Both the position numbers and the translations under genes were made by a program. This document shows positions 16,110 through 25,313 of a DNA stretch of 61,340 nt, in pieces. The notes beneath the pieces are model-generated. The model did not search any database and was not told the origin of the DNA. It was given only the letters and a program-made list of their open reading frames with translations. Origin of the DNA: Gemmatimonadales bacterium (GTDB taxonomy: Bacteria > Gemmatimonadota > Gemmatimonadetes > Longimicrobiales > Gaopeijiaceae); the NCBI GenBank assembly GCA_020344755.1, contig CP070829.1, positions 733,225 through 794,564 of the forward strand. Direction: 5' to 3'. The number at the start of each line of letters is the position of its first letter. The stretch's first letter is position 1.

Positions 16110-18164
16110 TCAGTTCTCCCACTGCACCCCCACGCTGGCCCGGACCGGGATCCCCGGGCGATCGAACGCCACCAGGTAGTCCCGGGCCAGGAGGTTCTCG
16201 ACCCGGGCGTAGAACGACACGCCCGCCCGCGGCTCGAACCTCACGGTGGCATCCAGGACGAAATGGGGATCCAGCTCGACCCGGTCCCCCGAGAAACGCT
16301 CCGAGAGCACCGTCTGCGGCCCCACGTACGAGCCTCGCAAGAAGGTGCGTAGGCCGCGGGAGGCCAGGAACTCGATAAAGAGGGATCCGTTCATGTTGGG
16401 ACGGAACGGAAGCGCCTCTCCCAAGGGGTACTCCTCCGGGTTCAGGCCCGAATTCTCCAGGATCTCCGTGTCCACCCAGGCCCCCGAGCTCCCGACTGCG
16501 AATCGAGGGTGGGTCTGGAGCGTCGCGCTCCACTCCACTCCCCGGGCCCGACTCCGTCCCAGGTTGCGGTTGATGTTTCGGTTGGATCCCTCCAGGGCCA
16601 CGGTCCGGATGAGGTCTTCGAACCTCTGGTCGAAGTAGGTGAGTTCCACCCGAAGCCGACGGTCCATGGGGGTGAGGTCCAGTCCCACCTCCCAGCTTCG
16701 GCTCCGCTCCGGTTCGAGTTCCGGGTTCGGGGCGATGAAGTCGTTCTCCTGGTATTGCTGTGACAGGCTCGGCACCTTGTAGGCCAGGCCCCACGCCACC
16801 CGGAGGTCTACCAGACCCGGCGCCGGCCGAATCACGGTGTTGAGCCGCGGCGTGACCTCCGCCGGAATCCCCTCGAACTTCTCCACGCGCACGCCGACCA
16901 TGGTGCTCCACCTGGGCACCACATCCCAGAGGACCTCGGCGAACGCCGCGCCGCTCTGCCGGTCGAAGGCCAGTTCCGAGTCGCCGAAGGCACCCGAGAG
17001 GGACTGGTCCACGTCCGAATACTCCCAGAGGGATCCGAAGGTCAGCACCGCGCCGGTCTCGTCCTCCCCTGCGGCGGCGCGGACGCTGCCCTGGTATTCC
17101 AGTCGGGGCCGTAGAAGGCGCTCGGTGAAGTCCAGGTCGGCGTCGAAGACGAAGAAGGGATAGTCCGCCGGGTCCAGCGCGTCGAACTCGTCCTGGAAGA
17201 GGAAGTCGTCGCGGTAGAGATCCGCCCTCAGCTGGTGGGACCATCGTGCCGAAGGCGAGTACCGCGCCTGAAGTGACGTCGCGAGCCGGTCCCGCTCGTT
17301 CCGTGCATTGGGGTCCAGGGGGACGCGTGTCGCTCCAGGATCCCGCACCGGAAGCCTCCCCTGGTAGCGCAGGTATCGGAGTGTGGTGGACACCTCCCAC
17401 TCGAGGGAGGGCAGGTAGTCGACGCGTAGGGAGGCGTCCCCGGTCCAGGTGTCGTGGGGCAGCTCGAAGACCCCGCGGTTCAAGCCGACGCCGGCGCCGG
17501 CGGAGTACTGGAGTGTCTCCGTCCCACCCGATGCGCCCACCTCGGTCCGAAAGCTCCCACCGAACTCCGAAGCTCCCCCACCCTCCGCCCGGAGCCGGAA
17601 GCGTGCCGGACCCGGCCGACCCCGGGGCGTGATGAACTGTACGACTCCGCTCATGGCGGATGATCCCCACGCGGCGCTCTGGGGGCCCCGGGCGACCTCC
17701 ACCCGTTCCAGGTTGCTCAAGGCGAGCCCCTGCATGTCGAAGAAGCCTCCGGTCTGGTTCACCTGGATTCCGTCGAGGAGAATCTGCGTGTGGACCTCCT
17801 CCCCGCCCCGGATCCGAACGATGGTGGGTCCCCCCGGCCCCGCACCCTCATCCACATAGGAGCCGGGGAGGTCACGAAGCGATTCGAAGGCGTACCGGGG
17901 AGGCTCGGTCCGAAGGTCTTCCGCCGCCACCACGGCGACGGCGGACCCGACCCGGTCCGCCCGGACGGGCGTCCGGCTCACCGTCACCACGACGGGAGGC
18001 AACCGCACGGCCACCACCGTATCCGCTACCTGCGCCGAATCGCGTACCTGCGCGCCCACCTCCGCGGAGGACAGCAGCGCCAGCGCCACGGCCCCCACGG
18101 GTCCAACGGGCCCCAAGATCCGGGTCCCTCCGTGGTTCAGGCATCCGCATCCCATTCGCCTCAT
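16110..18164 (-). CDS. TonB-dependent outer-membrane receptor (BtuB/siderophore type)
   Basis: Energised outer-membrane importer of 684 residues. The leader ends AEVGAQ; a TonB-box-like stretch LPPVVVTVSRTPVRADR is at about 55-70. The plug domain (about 70-190) has SLRDLPGSYVDEG, VRIRGGEE, TQILLDGIQVN, NLERVEVARGPQSAAWGSSA and GVVQFITPRG. The rest is a 22-strand barrel with many aromatic-ended strands. A GGAGAG site precedes the ATG. The gene diverges from an MFS transporter 89 bases away, so the pair may import one small ligand (cobalamin, siderophore or similar) in two steps; no cobalamin riboswitch fits in that gap. The final residue is Asn rather than the usual Phe. Confidence 0.92.
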   Translation of the reverse strand: MRRMGCGCLNHGGTRILGPVGPVGAVALALLSSAEVGAQVRDSAQVADTVVAVRLPPVVVTVSRTPVRADRVGSAVAVVAAEDLRTEPPRYAFESLRDLPGSYVDEGAGPGGPTIVRIRGGEEVHTQILLDGIQVNQTGGFFDMQGLALSNLERVEVARGPQSAAWGSSAMSGVVQFITPRGRPGPARFRLRAEGGGASEFGGSFRTEVGASGGTETLQYSAGAGVGLNRGVFELPHDTWTGDASLRVDYLPSLEWEVSTTLRYLRYQGRLPVRDPGATRVPLDPNARNERDRLATSLQARYSPSARWSHQLRADLYRDDFLFQDEFDALDPADYPFFVFDADLDFTERLLRPRLEYQGSVRAAAGEDETGAVLTFGSLWEYSDVDQSLSGAFGDSELAFDRQSGAAFAEVLWDVVPRWSTMVGVRVEKFEGIPAEVTPRLNTVIRPAPGLVDLRVAWGLAYKVPSLSQQYQENDFIAPNPELEPERSRSWEVGLDLTPMDRRLRVELTYFDQRFEDLIRTVALEGSNRNINRNLGRSRARGVEWSATLQTHPRFAVGSSGAWVDTEILENSGLNPEEYPLGEALPFRPNMNGSLFIEFLASRGLRTFLRGSYVGPQTVLSERFSGDRVELDPHFVLDATVRFEPRAGVSFYARVENLLARDYLVAFDRPGIPVRASVGVQWEN

Positions 18165-18253
18165 CGAGTGACTCTCCGTGGGTGAAGGCCCTATGATCGA
18201 CCGCGCCGGCGAGACGTGACCGGTCAGAAGTTGCTCGAGCGGGGAGGGAATAG

Positions 18254-19492
18254 ATGGGTCCGAGCGGAAGGAGACAACCGGGTGCGTGGGAACGCCTCTG
18301 GCTCTTCTTCGCGGCCAACATCCTCTTCGCCGGTGGCCTCTTCTCCCACGCGTTCCTCTACAACTTCTACCTGGACGACCTCGGGCTCGGGGAATCGGTC
18401 ATGGGTCTCGCGGCCGCAGCCCTCACCGCCGGAGGCCTGGTGGCCCTCGTGCCGGCCGGGGTCCTGGTGGACCGCCGGGGGACCCGGTTCGTCTACGGCT
18501 CGGCGGCGGTCGCCGCTGCCGTGGGGCTGGCGGTGGGAGGGTTCGTGGAGTCCCCCTGGGCCATCTACGGCGCCGCAGGGCTCGCCGGGGCGGGAGCCAC
18601 TTCCTGGCGGGTGGCCTCGGGCCCGATCCTCATGCGCCTCGCCCCCCCCGCGATCCGGCCCCGGGCCTTCTCGTGGAACGTGGCGCTCCTCCTCGCCTCC
18701 GGAGCCGGGTGGACCGCCGCGTCCGGTTTTCTGCCCGGTTGGCTCGAGGCCATCCTTCCGGTCTCCCCCGGGAGTGGAATCCGGTGGAGCCTGGTCCTGG
18801 GCGCGGCAGGCACAGGGCTGGGTGGCTTCGTCTATCTTCTGATCCCCCACACCCCCGACGTGCCGGCGGCGACCCACCGGCCTGAGCCGGCGCTCCGGCG
18901 CGGATTCTCCCTCCGTGCCCTGGCGCTTCCGCCGGTACTTACGGCGTCGGTGGGTCTGGTGCTGGTGTGGATGATGGGGTCGGCCCTGGTCCTGCCCTTC
19001 TTCAACCTCTACTTCCTGCGGATCCACGGGCTGGGCGTGGACCGGATCGGACTCCTCCTGGGTGCGGCGCAGGCGGCGGCGGCCCTGGCCGTGTTCGGGA
19101 GTGGCCTCCTGGCGGAGCGGCTCGGGCTCCACCGGACCCTGAGGTACTGGATGGTGATCTTCCCGCCTGCGCTGTGGGCCCTTGCCGGGGTGGGTGCGCT
19201 GTTGCCGGCAGGTGCCCTCTTCCTCCTGCTGAGCCTCGTGCCACCGGCCACGAACCCCCTCATCGACCAGGCCCTCCTGGAGGAGGCGGATCCGGCACGC
19301 CGGGGTACGGTGTCCTCGTGGCGAAACGGGGCCACGGAGCTGGCGGGCCTGATCGGCGCATCCGCCGGCGGCGTCCTCCTGGAAGCTGCCACCTTCGGGG
19401 TCCTGTTCGGCGTCGCCGGTGGAGTGGCCCTGGTGGGTGCGCTGGGGCTCGGACGGGTTCTTCGCCGGCTCCGGGTGGAGGCGGGGAGCTGA
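18254..19492 (+). CDS. MFS transporter
   Basis: Twelve-helix major facilitator of 412 residues. Helix 1 is WLFFAANILFAGGLFSHAFL; the loop between helices 2 and 3 has the family motif as LVDRRGTRFVYG; the central loop around 205-230 carries charged residues; the C-terminal half begins LPPVLTASVGLVLVWMMG. The ATG has a GGGGAGGG site six bases upstream. It diverges from the TonB receptor and ends 13 bases before the convergent nucleotidyltransferase gene. Substrate and direction cannot be read from sequence; pairing with the receptor suggests uptake or export of the same compound. Confidence 0.88.
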   Translation: MGPSGRRQPGAWERLWLFFAANILFAGGLFSHAFLYNFYLDDLGLGESVMGLAAAALTAGGLVALVPAGVLVDRRGTRFVYGSAAVAAAVGLAVGGFVESPWAIYGAAGLAGAGATSWRVASGPILMRLAPPAIRPRAFSWNVALLLASGAGWTAASGFLPGWLEAILPVSPGSGIRWSLVLGAAGTGLGGFVYLLIPHTPDVPAATHRPEPALRRGFSLRALALPPVLTASVGLVLVWMMGSALVLPFFNLYFLRIHGLGVDRIGLLLGAAQAAAALAVFGSGLLAERLGLHRTLRYWMVIFPPALWALAGVGALLPAGALFLLLSLVPPATNPLIDQALLEEADPARRGTVSSWRNGATELAGLIGASAGGVLLEAATFGVLFGVAGGVALVGALGLGRVLRRLRVEAGS

Positions 19493-19505
19493 TGGCGGCG
19501 ATCGG

Positions 19506-20816
19506 TCACGACTCCGTCCTATCCGGCCCGAGACTCACCCGCCCCCGGAGGACGCGCCAGATCCGTTGGGAATACAGCCGGCCCAGGCTGCGGACGGATC
19601 CCAGCCCCGGAGGCACCACCGTCTCGCGGATGGTGCGGGCCAGGTCCAGGGGACCGGAGACCCACATGAGCCGCTCCCGCATCGACCGGACTTCGAGTCT
19701 CTGGGCCGTCGCTGGAGTCAGAGCCGCCACGTACGTTCGCACGCGGGAAGTGGCCCGCCGGGCCACTTCCTCCCGGAAACCCGGGTCCACGGTCCCGGGA
19801 ACGAGGCGCTCGGCCATCTCGAAGGCGGGATGGACGAAGCGATCGCCACCGGACTGGGCGAGGGCGTCGCTGAGTTCGGCCCAAACCAGGTCGCCCGTCT
19901 CCAATCCCGAACGAATCACCAGGACGAGCTCGGTCATTCGGATCATGGTGAGGTTCAGCAGCCCGGTGGAGGCGTGCACCGCCAGGAAGGCCGTGAGAAG
20001 GGGTTGGGCCAAGACGCCACCGGCCGGGTGAACGTCGGCCCAGGGAACTCGCCGGTGGTGGTCCAGCGAGCCGAAGCCGACGGTGGCGATTCCCAGGACG
20101 TTCCGGTCCAGGGACCCGTGCAGATCGATGGTGATGGGGTTGTCCCCATGGGTGAGGTCCAGGCTGCGCAGGTCCCGAGACGCGCCTCTCGGCGCCCACT
20201 CGCTTCGATCCCTCCGCGGGTTCCGAGGGCTGAGGCAGTCGTACCCGGCCTCCCGGAGGGCCACTTCCGCCTCGTCCATCCGACCCGGCTCCACCAACAG
20301 ATCCACATCGGACGAAGGTCGCGTTCCGGGAGATGGAAAGAAGCGCCGGCCCGTTTCCACGCCTTTCAGGACCGTCCCCCGGATGTCCACGTCGGCCAGC
20401 ACCTGGAGCACCCGCTGGGCTTGGTCTTCGAGCCTCCGGGCCCGGAGCCGGCCGTGGGCGAGATGGAGAAGGAGGAGCTGACGGACCGCCTCCGGTGCCC
20501 CCAGCAGCCCGGCCTCGAGCCAGTATCCCAGGAGTGGACCCATCCCCGACGAGAACGCGGCCACCCCCAGGGCCTCGACACTCCCACTCGGCAGGCGCAG
20601 GCTCGTGGGACCACCCGCGCCTCCGAGCACCGCCCGGGACACCCGCTCGATCTCGTCGAGGCCCGACCGCCAGGCGCCGACGGGCACGTTCGGCCACAGG
20701 TACTGCGGATGACCATTCCGCTGCGCCCAACGGAAGCGCTCGCGGATGGCCGCAGGGGTCAGATCCAGGGCAGCGAGCGGGAGGCTTCCGTCACCGGAGG
20801 GAGCTTGGGTCACCAT
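19506..20816 (-). CDS. Nucleotidyltransferase family protein (PF14907-like)
   Basis: Member of the uncharacterised nucleotidyltransferase family often encoded in RiPP (lasso peptide) and exopolysaccharide loci. The 436-residue chain has an N-terminal helical region, then the nucleotidyltransferase fold: VLKGVETGRRFF (about 190-200), the metal-binding pair in PSSDVDLLVEP, and the conserved TIDLHGSL segment at about 270; the C-terminal third is helical. I chose the ATG at 20816, preceded by AGGAC; a TTG 78 bases upstream is an alternative. It diverges from the glycosyltransferase/kinase operon and shares a short control region with it. The substrate, a nucleotide added to a small molecule, protein or glycan, is unknown. 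Confidence 0.85.
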   Translation of the reverse strand: MVTQAPSGDGSLPLAALDLTPAAIRERFRWAQRNGHPQYLWPNVPVGAWRSGLDEIERVSRAVLGGAGGPTSLRLPSGSVEALGVAAFSSGMGPLLGYWLEAGLLGAPEAVRQLLLLHLAHGRLRARRLEDQAQRVLQVLADVDIRGTVLKGVETGRRFFPSPGTRPSSDVDLLVEPGRMDEAEVALREAGYDCLSPRNPRRDRSEWAPRGASRDLRSLDLTHGDNPITIDLHGSLDRNVLGIATVGFGSLDHHRRVPWADVHPAGGVLAQPLLTAFLAVHASTGLLNLTMIRMTELVLVIRSGLETGDLVWAELSDALAQSGGDRFVHPAFEMAERLVPGTVDPGFREEVARRATSRVRTYVAALTPATAQRLEVRSMRERLMWVSGPLDLARTIRETVVPPGLGSVRSLGRLYSQRIWRVLRGRVSLGPDRTES

Positions 20817-20962
20817 GGGTTGTGTCCTGCGCCGGGCTCGGTCGTCTGCGGCGAAGAGGGCCGTGAGGGTGGCGTGGGATCCGGGACGACGCAAGAGTTG
20901 CCATCGCAGGCGGGCCGATGGAGCCCGGACAAATTCCTGGGGATCCAGAGAGGAGGCAGGCG

Positions 20963-22114
20963 GTGGTGGCGAGCGGGATGGCGGTGGTTCATGCGAGCTT
21001 CCTGCCCGATCCGCTGGAACGCGAGCCCGAGGCCCTTCTGGATGCGTGGTTCACCCTTCCGGCGGTGGCGGAGGCGGTCGCTGCGGCGGGAGCCCGGGTC
21101 ACGGTCGTCCAGGCCGCTGGATTCGATGCGAGGTTCAAGAGAGCTGGGGTGACCTACCGGTTCCTCCGCACCCGTTCGGCCCAGGGCCCCCGCCGAGGTC
21201 GAGGACCCTGGGCGGTGCCCCGCCCCGCCGGCCTCGCGAAGGCCCTGATCGACTTGGCGCCGGACGTGGTCCACATCCACGGACTCGGCTTCCCGATCCA
21301 CGTCCAGGCTGTCCGCAAGGCACTCCCCCGCTCCTCGATTCTCGCCCAGGACCACGCCGACCGGGTGCCGCGACGCCTCCTACGACCGGTCTTTCGTTGG
21401 GGGCTTGCTGCGCTGGACGGAGTGGCCTTCACGGCGATGGAGCAGGCGCGACCGTTCATCGAGTCGACGCTGATCCCCGGCAACGTCCAGGTCTTCGACA
21501 TCCCCGAGTCCTCCAGCTTCTTCACCCCAGGAGACCGGGAACGGGCCCGGAAGCAGACGGGACTGGCCGGAGACCCGTGCCTCCTCTGGCTCGGCCACCT
21601 GGACTCGAACAAGGACCCCTTGACAGTGCTGGAGGCGTTGAGCCGGGTGTCCGGGACGCTGGCGGACCCCCATCTCTGGTGCGCCTTCCGGAGGGCTCCG
21701 CTTCGGGAGGAGGTCGAAGTCCGAATCCGGCAGGATCCCGCCCTCTCGGGCCGGGTCCACCTCCTGGGACCTCAGCCCCGGGAGCGCGTGGAGGAGTTGC
21801 TTCGGGCCGCGGACTTCCTGGTCCAGGGCAGTCACCGCGAAGGAAGCGGGTTCGCGGTCGTCGAGGCCCTGGCAACCGGGACGCCCCCGGTCGTGTCGGA
21901 CATTCCCCCCTTCCGGGCCCTGACCGGCGGCGGTTCCGTGGGTTTTCTCGCCCGGCCGGGGGACCCACTGGACTTCGCCCGGTGCCTCCGGGAGGCCGCC
22001 GCGTCCGACCGCCGGGCCCTGGGCCTGGCGGCCCGGGACCACTTCGACCGGGCCCTCTCCTTCCAGGTTCTCGGCAGGCGGCTGGCGGACTCCTACCGGG
22101 TTCTCCGGCCGTGA
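20963..22114 (+). CDS. GT4 family glycosyltransferase (first of pair)
   Basis: Retaining GT-B glycosyltransferase, 383 residues from the GTG at 20963, which sits six bases after a strong AGAGGAGG site; an ATG at 20918 and another at 20978 are alternatives. The N-terminal Rossmann half includes LAPDVVHIHGLGFPIHVQA; the nucleotide-sugar half includes CLLWLGHLDSNKDPLTVLEA and the EX7E signature in HREGSGFAVVEALATG. It probably transfers a sugar to a lipid-linked or extracellular glycan on the cytoplasmic face. Its stop overlaps the GTG of the next glycosyltransferase by four bases, implying coupled translation. Confidence 0.9.
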   Translation: MVASGMAVVHASFLPDPLEREPEALLDAWFTLPAVAEAVAAAGARVTVVQAAGFDARFKRAGVTYRFLRTRSAQGPRRGRGPWAVPRPAGLAKALIDLAPDVVHIHGLGFPIHVQAVRKALPRSSILAQDHADRVPRRLLRPVFRWGLAALDGVAFTAMEQARPFIESTLIPGNVQVFDIPESSSFFTPGDRERARKQTGLAGDPCLLWLGHLDSNKDPLTVLEALSRVSGTLADPHLWCAFRRAPLREEVEVRIRQDPALSGRVHLLGPQPRERVEELLRAADFLVQGSHREGSGFAVVEALATGTPPVVSDIPPFRALTGGGSVGFLARPGDPLDFARCLREAAASDRRALGLAARDHFDRALSFQVLGRRLADSYRVLRP

Positions 22115-23229
22115 AGGTCGCGTGGGTCCTTCCCGGCGGCGTGGACCGGTCCGGTGAACGCCGCGTCATCCCCGTGGTGCTGTGGCTCCTGGAACGGATG
22201 GCGCGTCGCGCGTCGGTCCACGTCTTCGCCATCCAACAGGAGGAGAGGTCCTGCCGCTACCCACTGCAGGGAGCCACCGTCCACGCTGCCGGCGCTCCAG
22301 GTCGGCGTCCCCGGACGCTGGCGAACCTTCGGTCCGAACACCGCAAGGGGCCCTTCGACTTGATCTACGCAACCGGGGGAATCGGCGCAGATGCCGTGGC
22401 CGCCGTGGCGGGACGGCTCCTCGGGGTGCCGGTGGTGGTGCACCTCACCGGGGGCGAGGTCGCGTCCGTGCCCGAGGTCTCCTACGGAGGTCGGCTCACC
22501 TGGCGTGGACGGAGTTGGACCCGCCTGGCATTGGGCTGGGCTGACCGCATCCTGGCCCTGAGCACGCCGATCCTCGAATCGGTCCAGGCCCTCGGCTACG
22601 AGGCGGTGCGAGTTCCGTTCGGTGTCGACCGTGCCCTTTGGCCGCCTCGTCCGCCCCGTCCGCGAGCGCGGGGGCGAACCGCGCGACTGCTGCACGTGGC
22701 GAGCCTCAACCGGGTTAAGGACCAGCAGACCCTTCTCCACTCCGTGGCTATCCTCCATGGGCAAGGATTGGACTTCCGCCTGGATGTGGTGGGACAGGAC
22801 ACGCTGGAAGGCGCCCTCCAGAGCCGGGCACAGCAGCTGGGACTGGGAGGCCGGGTCCACTTCCACGGCTTCCAGCCCAACGACCGGGTTCGGGGGTTCA
22901 TGGAGGAGGCGGATCTGCTGCTCGTCTCCTCGCGGCACGAAGCGGGTCCCGTTGTGGCCCAGGAGGCAGCCATCACCGGCGTGCCGGTGGTGGGGACCGA
23001 CGTGGGCCTCCTCCGGGAATGGTCCCCGGACGCCGCGCTCACCGTCCCGGTGGGGGACGCACGAAGGCTCGCGGAGGGCGTCGCAGGCCTACTGCGCGAC
23101 GATGACCTACGGGTCTCCATGGCCCGCCTTGCCCAAATGCACGCCCTGCGTGAGGATGCGGATCTCGCGGTGGAAAGGATCCTGGAGCAGTTCCGGGACG
23201 CCCTGGGCCCACGAAGACCAACGCAATGA
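22111..23229 (+). CDS. GT4 family glycosyltransferase (second of pair)
   Basis: 372-residue GT-B glycosyltransferase starting with a GTG inside the previous stop (GTGA overlap). The N-terminal half has VKVAWVLPGGVDRSG and a PFDLIYATGGIGADAVAA Rossmann strand; the C-terminal half has LLHVASLNRVKDQQTLLHSV, HFHGFQPNDRVRGFM and the EX7E motif in RHEAGPVVAQEAAITGVPVV. A much longer open frame extends upstream through the preceding gene but has no similarity there, so the overlap start is preferred. Its own stop overlaps the kinase gene (ATGA). Donor and acceptor are unknown. Confidence 0.9.
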   Translation: MKVAWVLPGGVDRSGERRVIPVVLWLLERMARRASVHVFAIQQEERSCRYPLQGATVHAAGAPGRRPRTLANLRSEHRKGPFDLIYATGGIGADAVAAVAGRLLGVPVVVHLTGGEVASVPEVSYGGRLTWRGRSWTRLALGWADRILALSTPILESVQALGYEAVRVPFGVDRALWPPRPPRPRARGRTARLLHVASLNRVKDQQTLLHSVAILHGQGLDFRLDVVGQDTLEGALQSRAQQLGLGGRVHFHGFQPNDRVRGFMEEADLLLVSSRHEAGPVVAQEAAITGVPVVGTDVGLLREWSPDAALTVPVGDARRLAEGVAGLLRDDDLRVSMARLAQMHALREDADLAVERILEQFRDALGPRRPTQ

Positions 23230-24257
23230 ACGACAGGATCCCGTACACCAGCGGAACCGACCCCATCCACCGGGACGATCCGGTCCTACATGAGACGGAG
23301 ATCCCGGTCCTGGGCATCCCCACCCGCTACCGGAGCAACTCGGCCGCAGTCATCGATGCAGCGGAGGAATCGTTTGGCGCCTGGCGGTCGCTGGACAAGC
23401 GTGATGTCACACCGGGGCCGGGCACCACGGTCACCCTTTTTGTCCACGACGGAACCGAGGGCCCGGAGCCGCACGCCCCGGTCCGCTATCGGACCCTCGA
23501 CGGCCGGAGGATGCTCCTGGCCACCCGGGGGAGCCAGGCCGTGGTGGAGCCCCTGCGCAGGGACGCTCTGGGATGGGTCACCCCGGAGCTGGTGCAGGAC
23601 AGGGATCACTTCCGCTACAGCTGGCTGGACGCTCTGACCTACGCGGTCCTCTCTCCCCGGGACCGGTATCCCCTTCATGCCGCCGGTGTCGCCCGCGGGG
23701 GCGCATTACTCCTCCTGGCGGGTCCCAGCGGAGTAGGGAAGAGCACTCTTAGCTACACCGCCGCGCGACGAGGGATGTCGGTGGTCGCGGAGGACTTGAT
23801 CCATCTGCAACTCCACCCCACCCTGCGGGTTTGGGGCCTGACCACGCAGCTGAACCTCCTGGCGTCGAGCCGTGTTCATTTCCCCGAGTTGCGGAACCGG
23901 CCCACGACGCTCCTCGCCCGTGGAGAAGAGAAGCTGAAGGTGGACCTCCGCACCCTCGGAGCCGTTCCACCCAGGCCCGTGTTCGATCAGGTGGCGGTGT
24001 GCCTCCTGACCCGCGACCGGCAGCCGGGGCGGCCCTGTCTCGAGGTGTTGGACCAGGGGGAGCTTCTGGATGGCCTGGACCCTGGTTACGAGATCGGGTT
24101 CGACATCTTCCAGACCGAGATCCGGGCCGGCCTCGAGCAGCTCTCCGCGAAGGGAGGTTGGCGCCTCCGTCTGGGTCCGGACCCCACTCCGGCCGTCCCG
24201 TTGTTGGAGGAGTTGCTGGCGAGTCTCGTCCCGGGGGGTGGGGAGGGGCCCCCGTAG
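23226..24257 (+). CDS. HprK-related P-loop kinase
   Basis: 343-residue protein with the C-terminal fold of HPr kinase/phosphorylase, in the group found next to lasso-peptide, PqqD and exopolysaccharide genes rather than the PTS. The N-terminal half (1-140) is unlike classical HprK. The P-loop is LLLLAGPSGVGKST (GPSGVGKS at 166-173), preceded by DRYPLHAAGVARGG, the substrate-side strand seen in these relatives, and followed by VVAEDLIHLQL with an acidic pair at 189-190. It starts in a four-base overlap with the glycosyltransferase stop. It may phosphorylate a peptide, a protein Ser or a small molecule; no HPr gene is nearby, so catabolite control is unlikely. Confidence 0.85.
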   Translation: MNDRIPYTSGTDPIHRDDPVLHETEIPVLGIPTRYRSNSAAVIDAAEESFGAWRSLDKRDVTPGPGTTVTLFVHDGTEGPEPHAPVRYRTLDGRRMLLATRGSQAVVEPLRRDALGWVTPELVQDRDHFRYSWLDALTYAVLSPRDRYPLHAAGVARGGALLLLAGPSGVGKSTLSYTAARRGMSVVAEDLIHLQLHPTLRVWGLTTQLNLLASSRVHFPELRNRPTTLLARGEEKLKVDLRTLGAVPPRPVFDQVAVCLLTRDRQPGRPCLEVLDQGELLDGLDPGYEIGFDIFQTEIRAGLEQLSAKGGWRLRLGPDPTPAVPLLEELLASLVPGGGEGPP

Positions 24258-24266
24258 CGGGCTTTG

Positions 24267-24279
24267 CGAAACAGTTTCG
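24267..24279. promoter_or_regulatory. Perfect 13-base palindrome CGAAAC-A-GTTTCG
   Basis: The inverted repeat starts 10 bases after the kinase stop and 103 bases before the lipoprotein ATG. The single-base centre makes a stable RNA hairpin unlikely, so a protein-binding operator for the downstream lipoprotein gene is more likely than a terminator. No regulator gene is adjacent. Confidence 0.4.
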
Positions 24280-24381
24280 GGTGGCGGACCCCTCGGCCGG
24301 CGAGGTCGGGACCCAGCGGCTGTGTAGGGTGTTGAACGGGGGGAGCCCCTTTCCGCGCACTCCCAACCGGAGACTCCCCCC

Positions 24382-25020
24382 ATGATCCGATCCCGAGTCG
24401 GTACCCTGACCCTCGCGATCCTCGTGGGCCTGGCGGCCTGCGCAGACGGCGACGACATCACCGGCCCTGAAGGCCTCAACGCGGTCCAGGTGCAGGCGCT
24501 GGCCGCCGCGGTCTTCGGCCAGTCCTTTGCCATTTACACGACCCTTCCAACCGGAATGTCCTCCACCGCCGAGATCCCCGGACCACAAGCCGCCACGGTG
24601 AACCAGACGTTCCAGGCCACGGTCCCCTGTGAGCTTGGAGGAAGCGTGGCGGTCGCCGCCAGCGTGAACGGAACGGTGGACGACGTCTCGGGAGCGGCGG
24701 ACCTGGATTACTCGGTGCAGCAGGACTACGACCAGTGCACCGTCTCCGGAGGCCAGGAGAACTTCACGCTGGACGGAACCCCCGGGGTGACCCACACCGC
24801 CCAGATGTCCTCCGATGGCATGGGGAACGCCAACATCTCGGGACTCATCACCACCGGGACCGGCGCCCTGGCCTGGTCCACCGGCGGAAAGAGCGGGACC
24901 TGCGCCATCGCCCTGGGCTATTCTGGCTCGTCCTCCGCCATGGGGGCCGCCTCGTTCTCCATCAGTGGCACCGTCTGCGGAATTGCCGTCTCCCAGGACC
25001 TGAACGTCACGCAGAGCTGA
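24382..25020 (+). CDS. Secreted lipoprotein of unknown function
   Basis: 212 residues. The leader LTLAILVGLAAC ends in a lipobox Cys at residue 20, followed by an Asp-rich ADGDD linker. The remainder is Ser/Thr/Gly/Ala-rich and predicted beta, with two Cys pairs possible (VPCELGG, DQCTVSGG, GTCAIAL, GTVCGIAVS). I recognise no family. It follows the HprK-like kinase after 124 bases and precedes a TonB receptor by 293 bases on the same strand. Codon use matches the neighbours. Confidence 0.78.
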   Translation: MIRSRVGTLTLAILVGLAACADGDDITGPEGLNAVQVQALAAAVFGQSFAIYTTLPTGMSSTAEIPGPQAATVNQTFQATVPCELGGSVAVAASVNGTVDDVSGAADLDYSVQQDYDQCTVSGGQENFTLDGTPGVTHTAQMSSDGMGNANISGLITTGTGALAWSTGGKSGTCAIALGYSGSSSAMGAASFSISGTVCGIAVSQDLNVTQS

Positions 25021-25313
25021 GCTCCGTGGGGACCGGCGGGACGGACCTCTGTCACCGAGGTTTCCCGGGGGTGATCGCGCCGAGGTGCGAGCCCGGGTCG
25101 CCTTCGCGCAGTCCCAACCGAGCGCAGGGAGTTGAGGCCCGGTCCGGTGACCTCACGGCGCAGTGCAGGGGGTTGCCTTCCGGGGCACTCGGACCCGGGG
25201 CATCACACCTCCGGAGGGGGCCCACGCTGAACCTTTTGGGGGACCCCTGTGTCCTCTGGTGCGTACTCTCCGACAGCCCAGTCGCCCGAGGGGATTCTCC
25301 GAAAGGGATTCGC
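25021..25313 (+). other. Leader region before the second TonB receptor
   Basis: 293 bases with no gene of its own; an open frame crossing it belongs to an artefactual upstream extension of the receptor frame. I looked for a cobalamin riboswitch (conserved GCCACTG box and GGGAA/TCC helices) and do not see one. It should contain the receptor promoter. Confidence 0.4.

Noticed and set aside
20746..22110. Long upstream extension of the second glycosyltransferase as one large fused protein
   Set aside because: That part is in another frame of the first glycosyltransferase and has no similarity to anything; the GTGA overlap start fits better.
24735..25313. Upstream extension of the second TonB receptor
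   Set aside because: It overlaps the lipoprotein gene in a shadow frame; the ATG at 25314 gives a perfect signal peptide and has a ribosome-binding site.
25021..25313. Cobalamin riboswitch upstream of the TonB receptor
   Set aside because: I could not find the conserved B12 box or the core helices; the gap before the other receptor (18165-18253) is too short.
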